Part shown: piece by piece, positions 9,373 to 16,968 of the stretch
Position numbering within the stretch: position 1 is the stretch's first letter
Layout: each line of letters starts with the position of its first letter
Made by a program: the position numbers and the translations under genes
Assembly (NCBI GenBank): GCA_002082585.1
Contig: CP020563.1
Span: forward strand, 4,148,001-4,212,000
Direction of reading: 5' to 3'
Source: Kitasatospora albolonga
Lineage (GTDB): Bacteria; Actinomycetota; Actinomycetes; Streptomycetales; Streptomycetaceae
Length of the DNA stretch: 64,000 bases
Notes under the pieces: generated by a model
The model's database searches: none
Seen by the model: the letters and a program-made list of their open reading frames with translations, nothing else
What the model was told of the DNA's origin: nothing

Positions 9373-9843
9373 ATGACCGTAGTCCTGGACACCCTTGCTC
9401 GTCGGCGCACCGGACCCGCCGGTTCCCCGCGGGACCCACACGCGTACGTGCCAGCCGAGCAGTGGGCCAAGCTGGTCGGTCTGCTGATGCGCGACTACCC
9501 GTTCGACTCCGTGATGGCCGAGCGGGTACTCGGTCAGGCCGTCGCCTACGTGATCACTGCCATGGAGAACAAGGGACGTCGACTCGGCATGGGGCCGGGC
9601 CGCATCGTCGACATCGGGGTTCACTCGATCATGCTGGACACGAAGGCGTTCTTCGCCCTGTGTGAGCAGTACAACGGCGGCGAGTACCTGCACCATGTGC
9701 CACTGGTCGAAATGAAGGGTGACGGGTCCGTGGCTCGGACCGCCGAACTGCTCGCCCGCGCGGGCTGGGACGTCGACAGCCCGCTGTGGGCCGCTGATTC
9801 CTCCCGGTGCACGCCGTGCCGCCCTGGTGAGGACGGGCACTGA
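9373..9843 (+). CDS. Small conserved actinobacterial protein (glycine-rich-domain-like family)
   Basis: 156 aa from ATG 9373, with GAGG 12 bases before it (weak); the reading frame extends further up but lacks a good start. It contains VDIGVHSIMLDTKAFFALC and YLHHVPL, which match by memory a small Streptomyces family often called glycine-rich domain-containing and often found next to XRE/TPR regulators and a class I methyltransferase, exactly the neighbours here. The C-terminus has a CTPC pair. No transmembrane segment is visible. Biochemical function is unknown. A hairpin terminator follows 15 bases after the stop. Confidence 0.7.
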   Translation: MTVVLDTLARRRTGPAGSPRDPHAYVPAEQWAKLVGLLMRDYPFDSVMAERVLGQAVAYVITAMENKGRRLGMGPGRIVDIGVHSIMLDTKAFFALCEQYNGGEYLHHVPLVEMKGDGSVARTAELLARAGWDVDSPLWAADSSRCTPCRPGEDGH

Positions 9844-9857
9844 AGGAACCGCCTGTA

Positions 9858-9889
9858 CCCGCCGCCCTTCCTCCGGCAAGGGCGGCGGG
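9858..9889 (+). terminator. Hairpin terminator after the 156-aa gene
   Basis: A perfect 12-bp stem (CCCGCCGCCCTT with AAGGGCGGCGGG) and an 8-base loop lie directly after the stop codon. There is no T-run, as usual for Streptomyces. Confidence 0.75.
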
Positions 9890-9978
9890 CTGCGCACTGC
9901 CGAGCGAGGCGGAGCACGTACGGGTGAATGCTGCGAGGCCGCTGCGGTGGTTGCGGCGGGCAGGCCAGGATATGGGCC

Positions 9979-10695
9979 GTGACGTCGACCTCATCCTCTC
10001 CGGCAGACGCCCTTGACCGCTGGTACCACTACGGGACCTCCTCAGCCGGGCGACGCGCTGTTGGCCGTCTGTACTGGGACTGGTACCAGCGCAGGGGCCC
10101 GGGGGACGACCTGCTGGGTGACCTCACCGGTCGTACGGTCGCGGAACTGGGTGCAGGGGCCGGTCACCAGGCTGCCTATGTCGCCGCCGAGTTGAGAGCT
10201 CGGCGCGTCATCGCGATCGACAGCTCCGCCGCTCAGCACAGTCGCGGCCGTGGCCTCTACGAGGACGTGCCCGGGCTGGACTTCGTGCACGGCGACGCTG
10301 CCGCGTACCTCCAGGACCACCCGTCCAGCCTCGACACCGCCTACAGCGTCTTCGGCGCGCTCGACTTCAGCGACCCCCGGACCGTGCTCCCGGCCGCCGC
10401 GGTGGCGCTCCGGCCCGGCGGCACCCTGGTGTTCTCCACGCTCGCCCACTACCGAACGGGCGCGCCGCCCGAGACCGACTGTCGGCCCGCCGACATTCCG
10501 ACCCGTCTGCCCGACGGCAGTCCGGGCACCATGCGGCGGTGGGTCCTGGAACCGGCGGTATGGACGAAGCTGCTGGACGAGCACGGGTTCGACCTCGTGG
10601 ATTCCGACGCCGTCCACGATCCGGGGGCTGATGGCGAGTCACCGGTGGCGACTGGTCTCTTCCGTGCGAGGAGGCGTGGGCGGCGGGCCTGCTGA
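9979..10695 (+). CDS. Class I SAM-dependent methyltransferase
   Basis: 238 aa from GTG 9979, which has AGGA about 8 bases upstream; ATG 9928 would add 17 odd Cys/Arg residues. Rossmann-fold methyltransferase: motif I VAELGAGAGHQAAY (SAM glycine loop), acidic VIAIDSSA after strand 2, FVHGDAAAYL, and LRPGGTLVFST before the last strands. Small-molecule or protein substrate unknown. It follows the XRE/156-aa gene pair by 135 bases beyond a terminator, so it has its own promoter. This trio of neighbours recurs in Streptomyces (from memory). Confidence 0.85.
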   Translation: MTSTSSSPADALDRWYHYGTSSAGRRAVGRLYWDWYQRRGPGDDLLGDLTGRTVAELGAGAGHQAAYVAAELRARRVIAIDSSAAQHSRGRGLYEDVPGLDFVHGDAAAYLQDHPSSLDTAYSVFGALDFSDPRTVLPAAAVALRPGGTLVFSTLAHYRTGAPPETDCRPADIPTRLPDGSPGTMRRWVLEPAVWTKLLDEHGFDLVDSDAVHDPGADGESPVATGLFRARRRGRRAC

Positions 10696-10702
10696 TCGGC
10701 GG

Positions 10703-11221
10703 TCAGCCTCGGCGGAGCTCCCACCCCGGTCCGCCCGGAGCATCGAGCCACACGCGTTGTACGTCGTTGTCGATGGTGAGGCCGTATCGCTCGGGGCCCG
10801 GCTCCTCGTGCTCGGTGAAGGTGCGGTAGGCGTCTTCGAGGCGGGACCAGAGGGAGTGGGGGCCTGTCTCGGTCACGGTGCCGTCGGGGTGGAGGGCGGC
10901 GATCGCGCCGTCGGGGGACCAGGCGCGGGCAGCGGTCGGCTTTCCGTCGTCGTTCAGGTCGTACTGCCAGTCGAGGTGGGGTTCGAGGAGGCTGAGCAGG
11001 AAGCGGTATGCGTTGTCGGCCAGTGCGGGTGCGGGGATGTCGGTGTGGCGGGCCTTGCCGGTGGGGAGGGCGGGGCGCCGGGTCGGGACTCCGGCGGTGG
11101 TGCTGTGTCGCAGGGGCATGAAGTACGCCCCGCCGGGGAGGAAGCGGCCTTCGGCCTGGTGGGGGCCGGTTCGGTGGATGCGGATCAGGGCGTTGCCCAG
11201 CGGGGCGAGGACCTGGCCACC
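10703..11221 (-). pseudogene. Truncated C-terminal half of a PIMT-like methyltransferase
   Basis: The open frame reads LAPLGNALIRI, GRFLPGGAYFMPLRH and, at the end, EPGPERYGLTIDNDVQRVWLD. This corresponds to the C-terminal half of the intact methyltransferase at 13.3 kb (TPWESPWVCYGLLRM, SPHSAFMLMR, RPGPQRFGLTVS). The SAM-binding N-terminal half is absent. Upstream, the frame runs straight into IS630 transposase-like codons (11222-11386), so the open frame is a chance fusion made by an insertion or deletion. It is unlikely to make an active enzyme. Confidence 0.75.
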
Positions 11222-11386
11222 CTGGGCCGCAGCCACGCCTTTGTGTGAAACGCCTTCCGCGCAGGCCAAGATGGTCCCCGGCAGCGTAAGGCCCACGCCT
11301 GCGGCGTGAACGGCGCCGCCCTACCTCTCGAGTGCGGCCCGCTCTTCATCCGGCAGGATCAATGAGATCTTAGGCCGCCCAGTACG
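11222..11386 (-). mobile_element. IS630-family transposase N-terminal remnant
   Basis: Two pieces on the minus strand recall the start of IS630-type transposases. RTGRPKISLILPDEERAALER, then a stop, covers 11321-11386. TILACAEGVSHKGVAAA covers about 11222-11284 in a different frame context. The DDE catalytic part is missing and the pieces are out of register, so this is an inactive relic that truncated the adjacent methyltransferase. Confidence 0.65.
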
Positions 11387-11485
11387 TGCCGCAGACAAGA
11401 GCAGACATCTGAAAGAATTACTGGCTCGGACACCGTCTTCGGGTGGGGCCACTAAAGGAACTTTGCGAGAAAGGCGGAAGATTAC

Positions 11486-12043
11486 GTGAATATAGACGAG
11501 GCTGTAACATTTTTCCGAAATTTTCTCACTGTGGTATACGAACAGGACATTGCCAACATCACGGAGCCGGACGAACAGCTTGAGCAGCGGGTCGCACGTA
11601 CGGAGAGCTTCATGCACTCCTTCCCCGGAGCCAGCATGACGTCACCGTTCATGCGTCCTCGGCGTCTCTCGGCCGAGAGATTGGCCAAAATCTCAGAGCA
11701 ATCATCGACGCCGGTGTGTCGCCCGTTGTACATGGTCGTGGGGTATGACGTGCCCGGGTGGGGTGTTTGCTTTGCCGCCGACGTTGGCGGTGGTGAGGAA
11801 ACCAACTACATCGCATATGAGCGCCAGTACTGGGCGACGGAGGTCGACGGGGAGCTGAAGGTTATTGCGCTGTACGGGATTGACTTCTACTCCGAAGCGC
11901 TAGCTTGGGAGAACGTCTCGGGAGCCGTTGTCGGGCGCACCGGGCCTCCGATCGCAGTCCGAGCTTTGGAGGAACCTCGTGTCCCGCGCGACCGGGACGG
12001 TTACCAGAAAATCGTCGCGTCGGCCCCGCCGGAATCTATCTAG
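11486..12043 (+). CDS. Small protein of unknown family, paralogue of the 2.7-kb gene
   Basis: 185 aa, GTG start, with GGCGGAAG about 8 bases upstream. It shares layout and phrases with the protein at 2717-3277: N-terminal DEAVTFFRNFL, central ATEVDGELKVIALYG and late GPPIAVRALEEP. Pairwise likeness is moderate and continuous over the length. Base composition is visibly lower in GC than the core genes, and the gene sits between IS630 debris and a gene-poor stretch, both signs of transfer. Function unknown; a role as an immunity-type protein for a lost toxin is possible but unproven. Confidence 0.65.
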   Translation: MNIDEAVTFFRNFLTVVYEQDIANITEPDEQLEQRVARTESFMHSFPGASMTSPFMRPRRLSAERLAKISEQSSTPVCRPLYMVVGYDVPGWGVCFAADVGGGEETNYIAYERQYWATEVDGELKVIALYGIDFYSEALAWENVSGAVVGRTGPPIAVRALEEPRVPRDRDGYQKIVASAPPESI

Positions 12044-12434
12044 GAAGTAATCTCGAATGTCGAGCGGATGTCGCCACCTGTCGACTCGGGCGGACGGCCA
12101 GATGATCCCTTGATCGGGAGTCGCCCAACAGTCGGTCGGGCATTGCGGTGGGACATGAAGACCTCTGTGCGGTGAGGGCTCGACACCTTCATCGCGAAGG
12201 GGGAACTCTTCATGGTCGAGATCGATCTGTGTCGGCAATTTTCGTGATCGATGCCAATGGTGCGTACGGGTTTTGCCTATGTGTGGGCGAATTCTCCGCG
12301 CTCCACTTCCTGGCTGGTGACAGGTCCAGCGAGGTTGTCCAGCCAGATCTGCGTCTGTGCTGCGTCGTCTATTGCTGCTTGAAGAGGTCGCATCGATTCC
12401 CGCCCCAGTCCTTTGTTTCTCTATTCTCCTGTGT
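12044..12434. other. Gene-free stretch of reduced GC
   Basis: About 390 bases after the 185-aa gene. Short open frames exist on both strands, but none has coding-type codon bias, a ribosome site or a recognisable product. It probably contains the promoter of the NUDIX gene. No repeats or terminator hairpins were seen. Confidence 0.4.
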
Positions 12435-12890
12435 ATGAGTGATAACCGTCAGGAGAACCCGTCGGCGCCGCTCCACTCCGTGTCCGTGGCCGGAGTGGTC
12501 GTCCGGGAGGACGGACGGGTGCTCGCGATCAAGCGGGCCGACAACGGGACCTGGGAACCGCCCGGGGGCGTGCTCGAACTGGCCGAGGCGCCCGAGGACG
12601 GTGTACGGCGCGAGGTCTATGAGGAGACCGGCATCAAGGTCCAGGTGGACCGGCTCACCGGGGTCTACAAGAACACCTCCCGAGGCATCGTCGCCCTGGT
12701 CTTCCGCTGCCGTGCCGAAGGCGGTCACGAGCAACTGTCCGACGAGGCCATGGCAGTTGAGTGGCTTACTCCGGGCGAGGCGACCAGCCGGATGGCTGAG
12801 GTCTACGCGGTCCGGGTCACCGATGCCCTGCTGGACGGTGCGCCCCGCGTGCGTGCGCATGATGGCCGGAGGCTTGCTCGGGGCGCTTGA
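12435..12890 (+). CDS. NUDIX hydrolase
   Basis: 151 aa from ATG 12435; the longer frame upstream has low-GC codons and no ribosome site. The NUDIX box is complete: GGVLELAEAPEDG, then REVYEETGI (residues about 54-76), giving the metal-binding REXXEE glutamates. The family hydrolyses nucleoside diphosphates linked to another group, such as ADP-ribose, NADH or oxidised NTPs. The exact substrate is not predictable here. It stands alone between remnants, with a divergent pseudogene immediately downstream. Confidence 0.9.
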   Translation: MSDNRQENPSAPLHSVSVAGVVVREDGRVLAIKRADNGTWEPPGGVLELAEAPEDGVRREVYEETGIKVQVDRLTGVYKNTSRGIVALVFRCRAEGGHEQLSDEAMAVEWLTPGEATSRMAEVYAVRVTDALLDGAPRVRAHDGRRLARGA

Positions 12891-12965
12891 GGTCCAGGTC
12901 AACTACCTGGTGCGGTCAGCGGGTTGCCTCGTCCATGAGTACGTAGAGGAGTCCGACGAGGGCGC

Positions 12966-13177
12966 GTCCAGGGCTCCGGCGGCCTTGGCGCGGTCCATGG
13001 CCGCGTGCCGGTGGGTGCGTTCGGCGGCGTTGAGCCGGGGGTGGCCGGGTCGATGGTGCGGTCGGCGTTCATGAAGACCCCGCCGTCCCGGACGAGCTTG
13101 CCGAGCTGCCCGTACGGGGCGGCCAGCGGTTCTCTGTGCAGCCTGTGCAGGGCGGTGGCGGTCAGGAGAACGCCCTC
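12966..13177 (-). pseudogene. Frameshifted C-terminal fragment of a class I methyltransferase
   Basis: On the minus strand one frame reads TATALHRLHREPLAAPYGQL and RDGGVFMNADRTIDPATP (about 13177-13040). A second frame then continues RLNAAERTHRHAAMDRAKA (about 13034-12966). By memory these two segments are adjacent in a family of Streptomyces SAM methyltransferases, so a frameshift near 13037 has broken the gene. The 5' part with the SAM glycine loop is missing. It fills most of the otherwise empty 12891-13274 interval. Confidence 0.6.
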
Positions 13178-13274
13178 TGAACACACACCCCAGCCAGAGG
13201 GCTCGTCCGGGCACAGGGAAGTCCCGCCCATGCGCCACGAGGTACAGCGCACAGGCGGGGCAGTTCTGCGGGGG

Positions 13275-14456
13275 TCAGCCGGTGGCCGGAATGGGCTGAT
13301 CGGGATGGTCCAGCCATGCGGACTCTCCCGTGACGCTCACGGTCAGGCCGAACCGCTGGGGCCCGGGACGGTCGTGCAGCAGCCACCAGGCGTGTGCGGC
13401 TTCCACTTCGCTCCAGAGCGGGCGTGGTCCGTGCTGCCATACCGTGAACCGGTCGTCCGACTTCCCGTCCCAGTCCACGGCAGCCCACGACGTGGCGTCG
13501 GTCGTCGCGACCCACAGCCGGGACGCCACCCCTTCCACGTCCGGGTTGTCGTGCCACGCCCACCACACGTCACGGAGCTGTAGCCCCATGGCGAACTGCG
13601 CGGCGAGATCGTCTCCGGCCACCCGCCACGGCGGGAGGGTGGTGGTCGACTCGTCGGGCCGGTGGTCGTCGAGTACCACGTCGCGGAAGATCCGCAGGTT
13701 GCTGCGCTGGTTCCTCATGAGCATGAACGCGGAGTGCGGCGAGAACGGACCCGACGCGCTTCCGCTGTCGTTCACCGTCATGCGGAGCAGCCCGTAGCAG
13801 ACCCACGGACTTTCCCACGGGGTGAGGATGACGCCCCCGGGCTTCACCTGGTCGACCCACGGACGGGGGACCGACCGCACGGAGCACGTCGCCACGAGCC
13901 GGTCGTACGGCGCGTTGTCCGCGTACCCCTCGGCCCCGTCCCCGGTCACCACGGCAGCGGTGACGCCTTCTTTTCGCAGACGTTGCCCGGCTTTCCTCGC
14001 CAACGCGGGGTCGACTTCCACGGTCGTCACGTTCCCCGGGCCGGCGACATGGGCCAGGAGACCCGCGTTCCACCCGGTTCCGGTGCCGATCTCCAGGACC
14101 CTGTGTCCCTCGTGCACGTCGAGCATGTGCAGCATCCGGAACACGATGCTCGGGGCGCTCGCGGACGATGACGCCCACCGCTCGCCGTCGTCGGGGTCCT
14201 CGCCGTCGTTGATCTGCGTCACGACGGAATCGTTGGCGTAGACGGCGCGGAGCCACGTTTCCGGGGCGTCCGCCCGGTTGCACGGCTCCAGGTTCTCACC
14301 CAGAAAGACGCGCTCGGGGACGAACGCGGACCGGGGAACATTCCATGCCGCACGCTCCCATTCGGGAGCCACCGGCGCGTCCATGTCGTTGTTCACCGCA
14401 CCGAGCAGACCGCGCAGGGCGATTCGCTCGGACGCGGCGAATTCGGGTGTCGTCAC
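13275..14456 (-). CDS. Protein-L-isoaspartate O-methyltransferase homologue (RiPP-type, long C-terminal domain)
   Basis: 393 aa, GTG start 5 bases after the stop of the small peptide gene; its ribosome site (AAGGAAG) is inside that gene's last codons, so translation is coupled. Residues about 75-220 form the PIMT-like SAM fold, with LEIGTGTGWNAG (121-132), TVEVDP and GGVILTPW. About 170 further C-terminal residues, ending RPGPQRFGLTVS and SAWLDHP, are absent from housekeeping repair PIMTs and typical of homologues encoded beside RiPP precursors (graspetide, lanthipeptide and imiditide clusters). These enzymes methylate an Asp side chain, which then cyclises to aspartimide. No ATP-grasp or lanthionine synthetase is nearby, which points to the imiditide type. 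Confidence 0.8.
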   Translation of the reverse strand: MTTPEFAASERIALRGLLGAVNNDMDAPVAPEWERAAWNVPRSAFVPERVFLGENLEPCNRADAPETWLRAVYANDSVVTQINDGEDPDDGERWASSSASAPSIVFRMLHMLDVHEGHRVLEIGTGTGWNAGLLAHVAGPGNVTTVEVDPALARKAGQRLRKEGVTAAVVTGDGAEGYADNAPYDRLVATCSVRSVPRPWVDQVKPGGVILTPWESPWVCYGLLRMTVNDSGSASGPFSPHSAFMLMRNQRSNLRIFRDVVLDDHRPDESTTTLPPWRVAGDDLAAQFAMGLQLRDVWWAWHDNPDVEGVASRLWVATTDATSWAAVDWDGKSDDRFTVWQHGPRPLWSEVEAAHAWWLLHDRPGPQRFGLTVSVTGESAWLDHPDQPIPATG

Positions 14457-14461
14457 CTGCG

Positions 14462-14596
14462 TCAGTCTTCCTTCTTGTGCTTCGGCGGGTCCTTCGGCTT
14501 GGCGGTGTCGGACGACGGCTTGGACGTGCCCGGGTCCTTCCCCCCGGAATGCTGCCCGTTGCCTCCGCTGCCGCCCTTACCCGTTCCCCATCCCAT
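14462..14596 (-). CDS. 44-aa Gly/Lys-rich peptide, candidate RiPP precursor
   Basis: Starts at ATG 14596 with AGAGGAAA six bases upstream and ends 5 bases before the methyltransferase gene. The first 20 residues are Gly-rich (GWGTGKGGSGGNG). The rest is Lys/Pro/Ser/Asp-rich with a cationic tail (PPKHKKED). Asp residues are at 21, 30, 36 and 44, and there is an Asn13-Gly14 pair. Two Asps are followed by Pro, leaving Asp30 (SDT) and Asn13-Gly as the more plausible targets of an isoaspartate/aspartimide-forming methyltransferase. No Cys is present, so lanthipeptide chemistry is excluded. The coupling and good ribosome site support a real gene; the RiPP role is inference. Confidence 0.65.
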   Translation of the reverse strand: MGWGTGKGGSGGNGQHSGGKDPGTSKPSSDTAKPKDPPKHKKED

Positions 14597-14891
14597 GGTG
14601 TTTCCTCTCGTGGTTACGTACGGATCTTGGAAGCCCGCCCGGTGGGAATCACGTCCCCACAGGAGCCCTACCGGGCGGACGTGGTGCACCCGAGCGCACC
14701 GGTCTGGATCACGCGGTGTGCTCGGGAGTCTTCGGGGCTACTCGTCCCCACTGGAGAACTTCGGTGGCGTGCCGCCCCGCGCCTCTGGTCGTACTCACCA
14801 TCGCTGGTGTCCCCTCACGTGGTCCGACGACGACCAAGCTAGAGAGAGTGAGGCCCCAACTCCCATGCGATTGCATGAGGTTGCACGCGAG

Positions 14892-15740
14892 TTATCCGAG
14901 AGCATCCAGCGCCGAAGTGATCAGCGCGCGAGCGGCGGCCCCATAGACAGCCAGTGCCGCCAGTTCGGCGAACGCCTCGGCGTACATGGCCACCTCGCTG
15001 GGCTGCGTGATCGTGAGGTATCCAGAGATCAATTCGACGTTGACCTGGTTCGTGTCGTAGATCCAGAACCCCTCAGCCGGCCAGCGCTCCCGATCGGGTC
15101 GCATGGGCACAACTCCCAAGCTGACATGGGGAAGCGAGGCCGCCGAGATCAGGTGACCAAGCTGCCCGGACATGACCTCGGCGCCGCCGATTCCGGCCCG
15201 CAACACGGACTCTTCAACCAGGAACGCGAACCGCCGATCGCCTTCGTACAGCACCCGCTGACGTTCCATGCGGGCGGCTACGGCGTCGGCCACATCGTCC
15301 ACCAGGCCGCGCCGCCGCTGGATCGCTTGGAGTGCTGCCATGGTGTACGGCTGCGTCTGGATCATGCCGGGCACGAGCCACGACGAGTAGGACCGGAAAC
15401 GGCGGGTCCGCTGATACAGCGGCAAGCGCGCTTCCTGCGCCTGCTTGAGCCCGGCCCGTTCCATGCGGCGCCAGTTGACCCACATGCCCTCAGCGGTCCG
15501 CAGCGAGGCGATCAAGTCCTCGGTCTGGTCCTCGGCACCGCACGCCTGACACCAGGCCCGAATGTCGTCAGCGGACGGGGGTGTCCTGGCGTTCATGATT
15601 CGGGACGACTTGGACCGGCTCCACCCGCAGCGCTCTGCCAGGTCGAGACCGGTCAGCCCGGCATCCCGGCAGAGATCCGCGAGACGTTTCGCGAGGGCCT
15701 GCCGGGCCTGCTGGGCACTGGAAGATGCGGAGACAGCCAT
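14892..15740 (-). CDS. XRE-family regulator with DUF5753 domain
   Basis: 282 aa from ATG 15740; the longer frame overlaps the upstream gene. The N-terminal HTH (about 15-70) contains LADLCRDAGLTGLDLAERCGWSRSKSSRI. The DUF5753 region (about 95-275) contains WLVPGMIQTQPYTMAAL, ARMERQRVLYEGDRRFAFLVEES and PSEVAMYAEAF. Such regulators are very numerous in Streptomyces and pair with small DUF397 or DUF6879 proteins. Here the partner DUF6879 gene ends 10 bases upstream. Targets unknown; they act as pleiotropic developmental or antibiotic regulators in some cases. Confidence 0.9.
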   Translation of the reverse strand: MAVSASSSAQQARQALAKRLADLCRDAGLTGLDLAERCGWSRSKSSRIMNARTPPSADDIRAWCQACGAEDQTEDLIASLRTAEGMWVNWRRMERAGLKQAQEARLPLYQRTRRFRSYSSWLVPGMIQTQPYTMAALQAIQRRRGLVDDVADAVAARMERQRVLYEGDRRFAFLVEESVLRAGIGGAEVMSGQLGHLISAASLPHVSLGVVPMRPDRERWPAEGFWIYDTNQVNVELISGYLTITQPSEVAMYAEAFAELAALAVYGAAARALITSALDALG

Positions 15741-15750
15741 GGGTGCGCGA

Positions 15751-16281
15751 TCAGACGGGCTGGTACTCCGCGTGCGGAATCGCGCGCTCCCATGCTGCCT
15801 CGTACGCGCTGACGTACTGTGCGGCCAACATCGGATCGTGCACGACTTCCATGCGCGCACCCGTCCACTGACCCTCGCCGCTGAAGTGGTGCAGGATCAC
15901 GGTTTCCTCATCCATGACCCACCCGTCCAGCGCGGGGAGCAGCAGATCACGAGCCTGCGAGCGGGGCAGCCAACGGACGTCCTCGCCGGCTGCGACGTTC
16001 GTGAAGGTGCCGTCGTACTCGTACCGGATGTAGTCGCTCAGCGGCTCCGAGACCACACGCAGACGACGCATGACGACACCACGCCCGGTCGTCTCGGCCA
16101 CCACGTCCAGCCACGACCGCCACCACGACTCGCGGTCTGCCGGGTCGTACCGGTGCCCTTCCTGCCAACGGATGAATTCCGGGTCATCCCGCATGTAGCT
16201 GTCCCGCATCTCAAGGTGCTGCGCCGAGCGCTGCGCCTTGGCGAGGCATTCACGTACCGCTGTTGCCACCGTTGTCCTCAC
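15751..16281 (-). CDS. DUF6879 family protein
   Basis: 176 aa, GTG start at 16281 inside the preceding gene (32-base overlap); a second GTG at 16269 is possible. Recognisable by MRDDPEFIRWQ, WWRSWLDVV, GVVMRRLRVVSEPLSDYIRYEY and WLPRSQARDLLLP. Members are cytoplasmic partners of XRE/DUF5753 regulators. They probably modulate the HTH protein encoded 10 bases downstream, like anti-regulators (inference from co-occurrence). No catalytic motif is visible. Confidence 0.85.
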   Translation of the reverse strand: MRTTVATAVRECLAKAQRSAQHLEMRDSYMRDDPEFIRWQEGHRYDPADRESWWRSWLDVVAETTGRGVVMRRLRVVSEPLSDYIRYEYDGTFTNVAAGEDVRWLPRSQARDLLLPALDGWVMDEETVILHHFSGEGQWTGARMEVVHDPMLAAQYVSAYEAAWERAIPHAEYQPV

Positions 16282-16516
16282 TGTCCGGACGGGGAATGAA
16301 CTGGAGCATGTTCGCAGGGAGCCGGATCACGGTCTCGTGGTCCGGAACGTCCGTCGAGTGCCCCGGCACCGAGCCGACTTCCCGCGCCTGCCGGATCGTC
16401 TCCTCGTCAGCCTTCCACGACTGGATGATGAGGTCACCGGTGGTGTCGTCCAGCCAGATCGTGGGCGAGCCGTCATCGGGGGTGTTGGGCCAAATCCCCA
16501 GGAAATTTAGGGCCAT
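16250..16516 (-). CDS. Small conserved protein of the XRE/DUF6879 triad
   Basis: 88 aa from ATG 16516, which has GAGAG about 10 bases upstream. MALNFLGIWPNTPDD, then PTIWLDDTTGDLIIQSWKAD and ETVIRLPANM, is the pattern of a small Streptomyces protein that regularly precedes DUF6879 and XRE/DUF5753 genes. It overlaps the DUF6879 gene by 32 bases, so all three are one transcription unit. No enzymatic motif; the function is unknown. Confidence 0.8.
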   Translation of the reverse strand: MALNFLGIWPNTPDDGSPTIWLDDTTGDLIIQSWKADEETIRQAREVGSVPGHSTDVPDHETVIRLPANMLQFIPRPDSEDNGGNSGT

Positions 16517-16707
16517 TGGGCACTCTCCTAGCGAGTCGGTTGCACAGACGTGCACGAGCTTCTTCCTGACGCGTGATCAGCGTCAAGGGCACGTCGAGAC
16601 AAGTACGGGAGCGGAGTTCAGAACGCAGCCCGGCCCCCCGAACGCACGAAAGCCCCGCACCTGCTACCACGAGGTATCAGGCGCCCGCCGCCGATCCGTC
16701 CGGGTGC

Positions 16708-16923
16708 TTGAACGAGACCGCGCGCATCCATATCGCCGACCGGGTGCGGGAGAAGGCCGCCGCCTGGGCGCGGTGGGCCGAGCGGCGGGCCGCCGATCTG
16801 GGCGTCGATCTCGCGGAGGAGGCCGCCGCTGCCGTGGAGGCCGGGCGCGATCCGAACGGGTGGCGGGCTCGGCTCGCCGCTGCCGTCGCCCCCGGGGCGG
16901 GCGAAGCCGTCGGTGGTGAGTAG
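16708..16923 (+). CDS. Possible small helical protein
   Basis: The frame open from 16573 becomes GC3-rich and protein-like only from TTG 16708 onward, giving 71 aa: TARIHIADRVREKAA, then two predicted amphipathic helices rich in Ala, Arg and Glu (WARWAERRAADLGVDLAEEA) and a WRARLAAAV segment. A weak GGTG lies before the TTG. It is divergent from the triad and 45 bases before the next gene. I do not know the family; it may be a real small cytoplasmic protein. Confidence 0.4.
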   Translation: MNETARIHIADRVREKAAAWARWAERRAADLGVDLAEEAAAAVEAGRDPNGWRARLAAAVAPGAGEAVGGE

Positions 16924-16956
16924 CGCACTGTGCGGCCGCCAGGCCGGGCGAGTTAC

Positions 16957-16962
16957 TACCCT
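16957..16962 (+). promoter_or_regulatory. -10 hexamer of a leaderless promoter
   Basis: TACCCT ends six bases before GTG 16969, a gene with no ribosome site. This is the geometry of Streptomyces leaderless transcripts. Confidence 0.4.
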
Positions 16963-16968
16963 GCGTGG

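Noticed and set aside
14462..14596. Lanthipeptide or graspetide precursor
   Set aside because: No Cys and no LanM/LanKC or ATP-grasp gene in the neighbourhood, so only the PIMT-alone class remains plausible.
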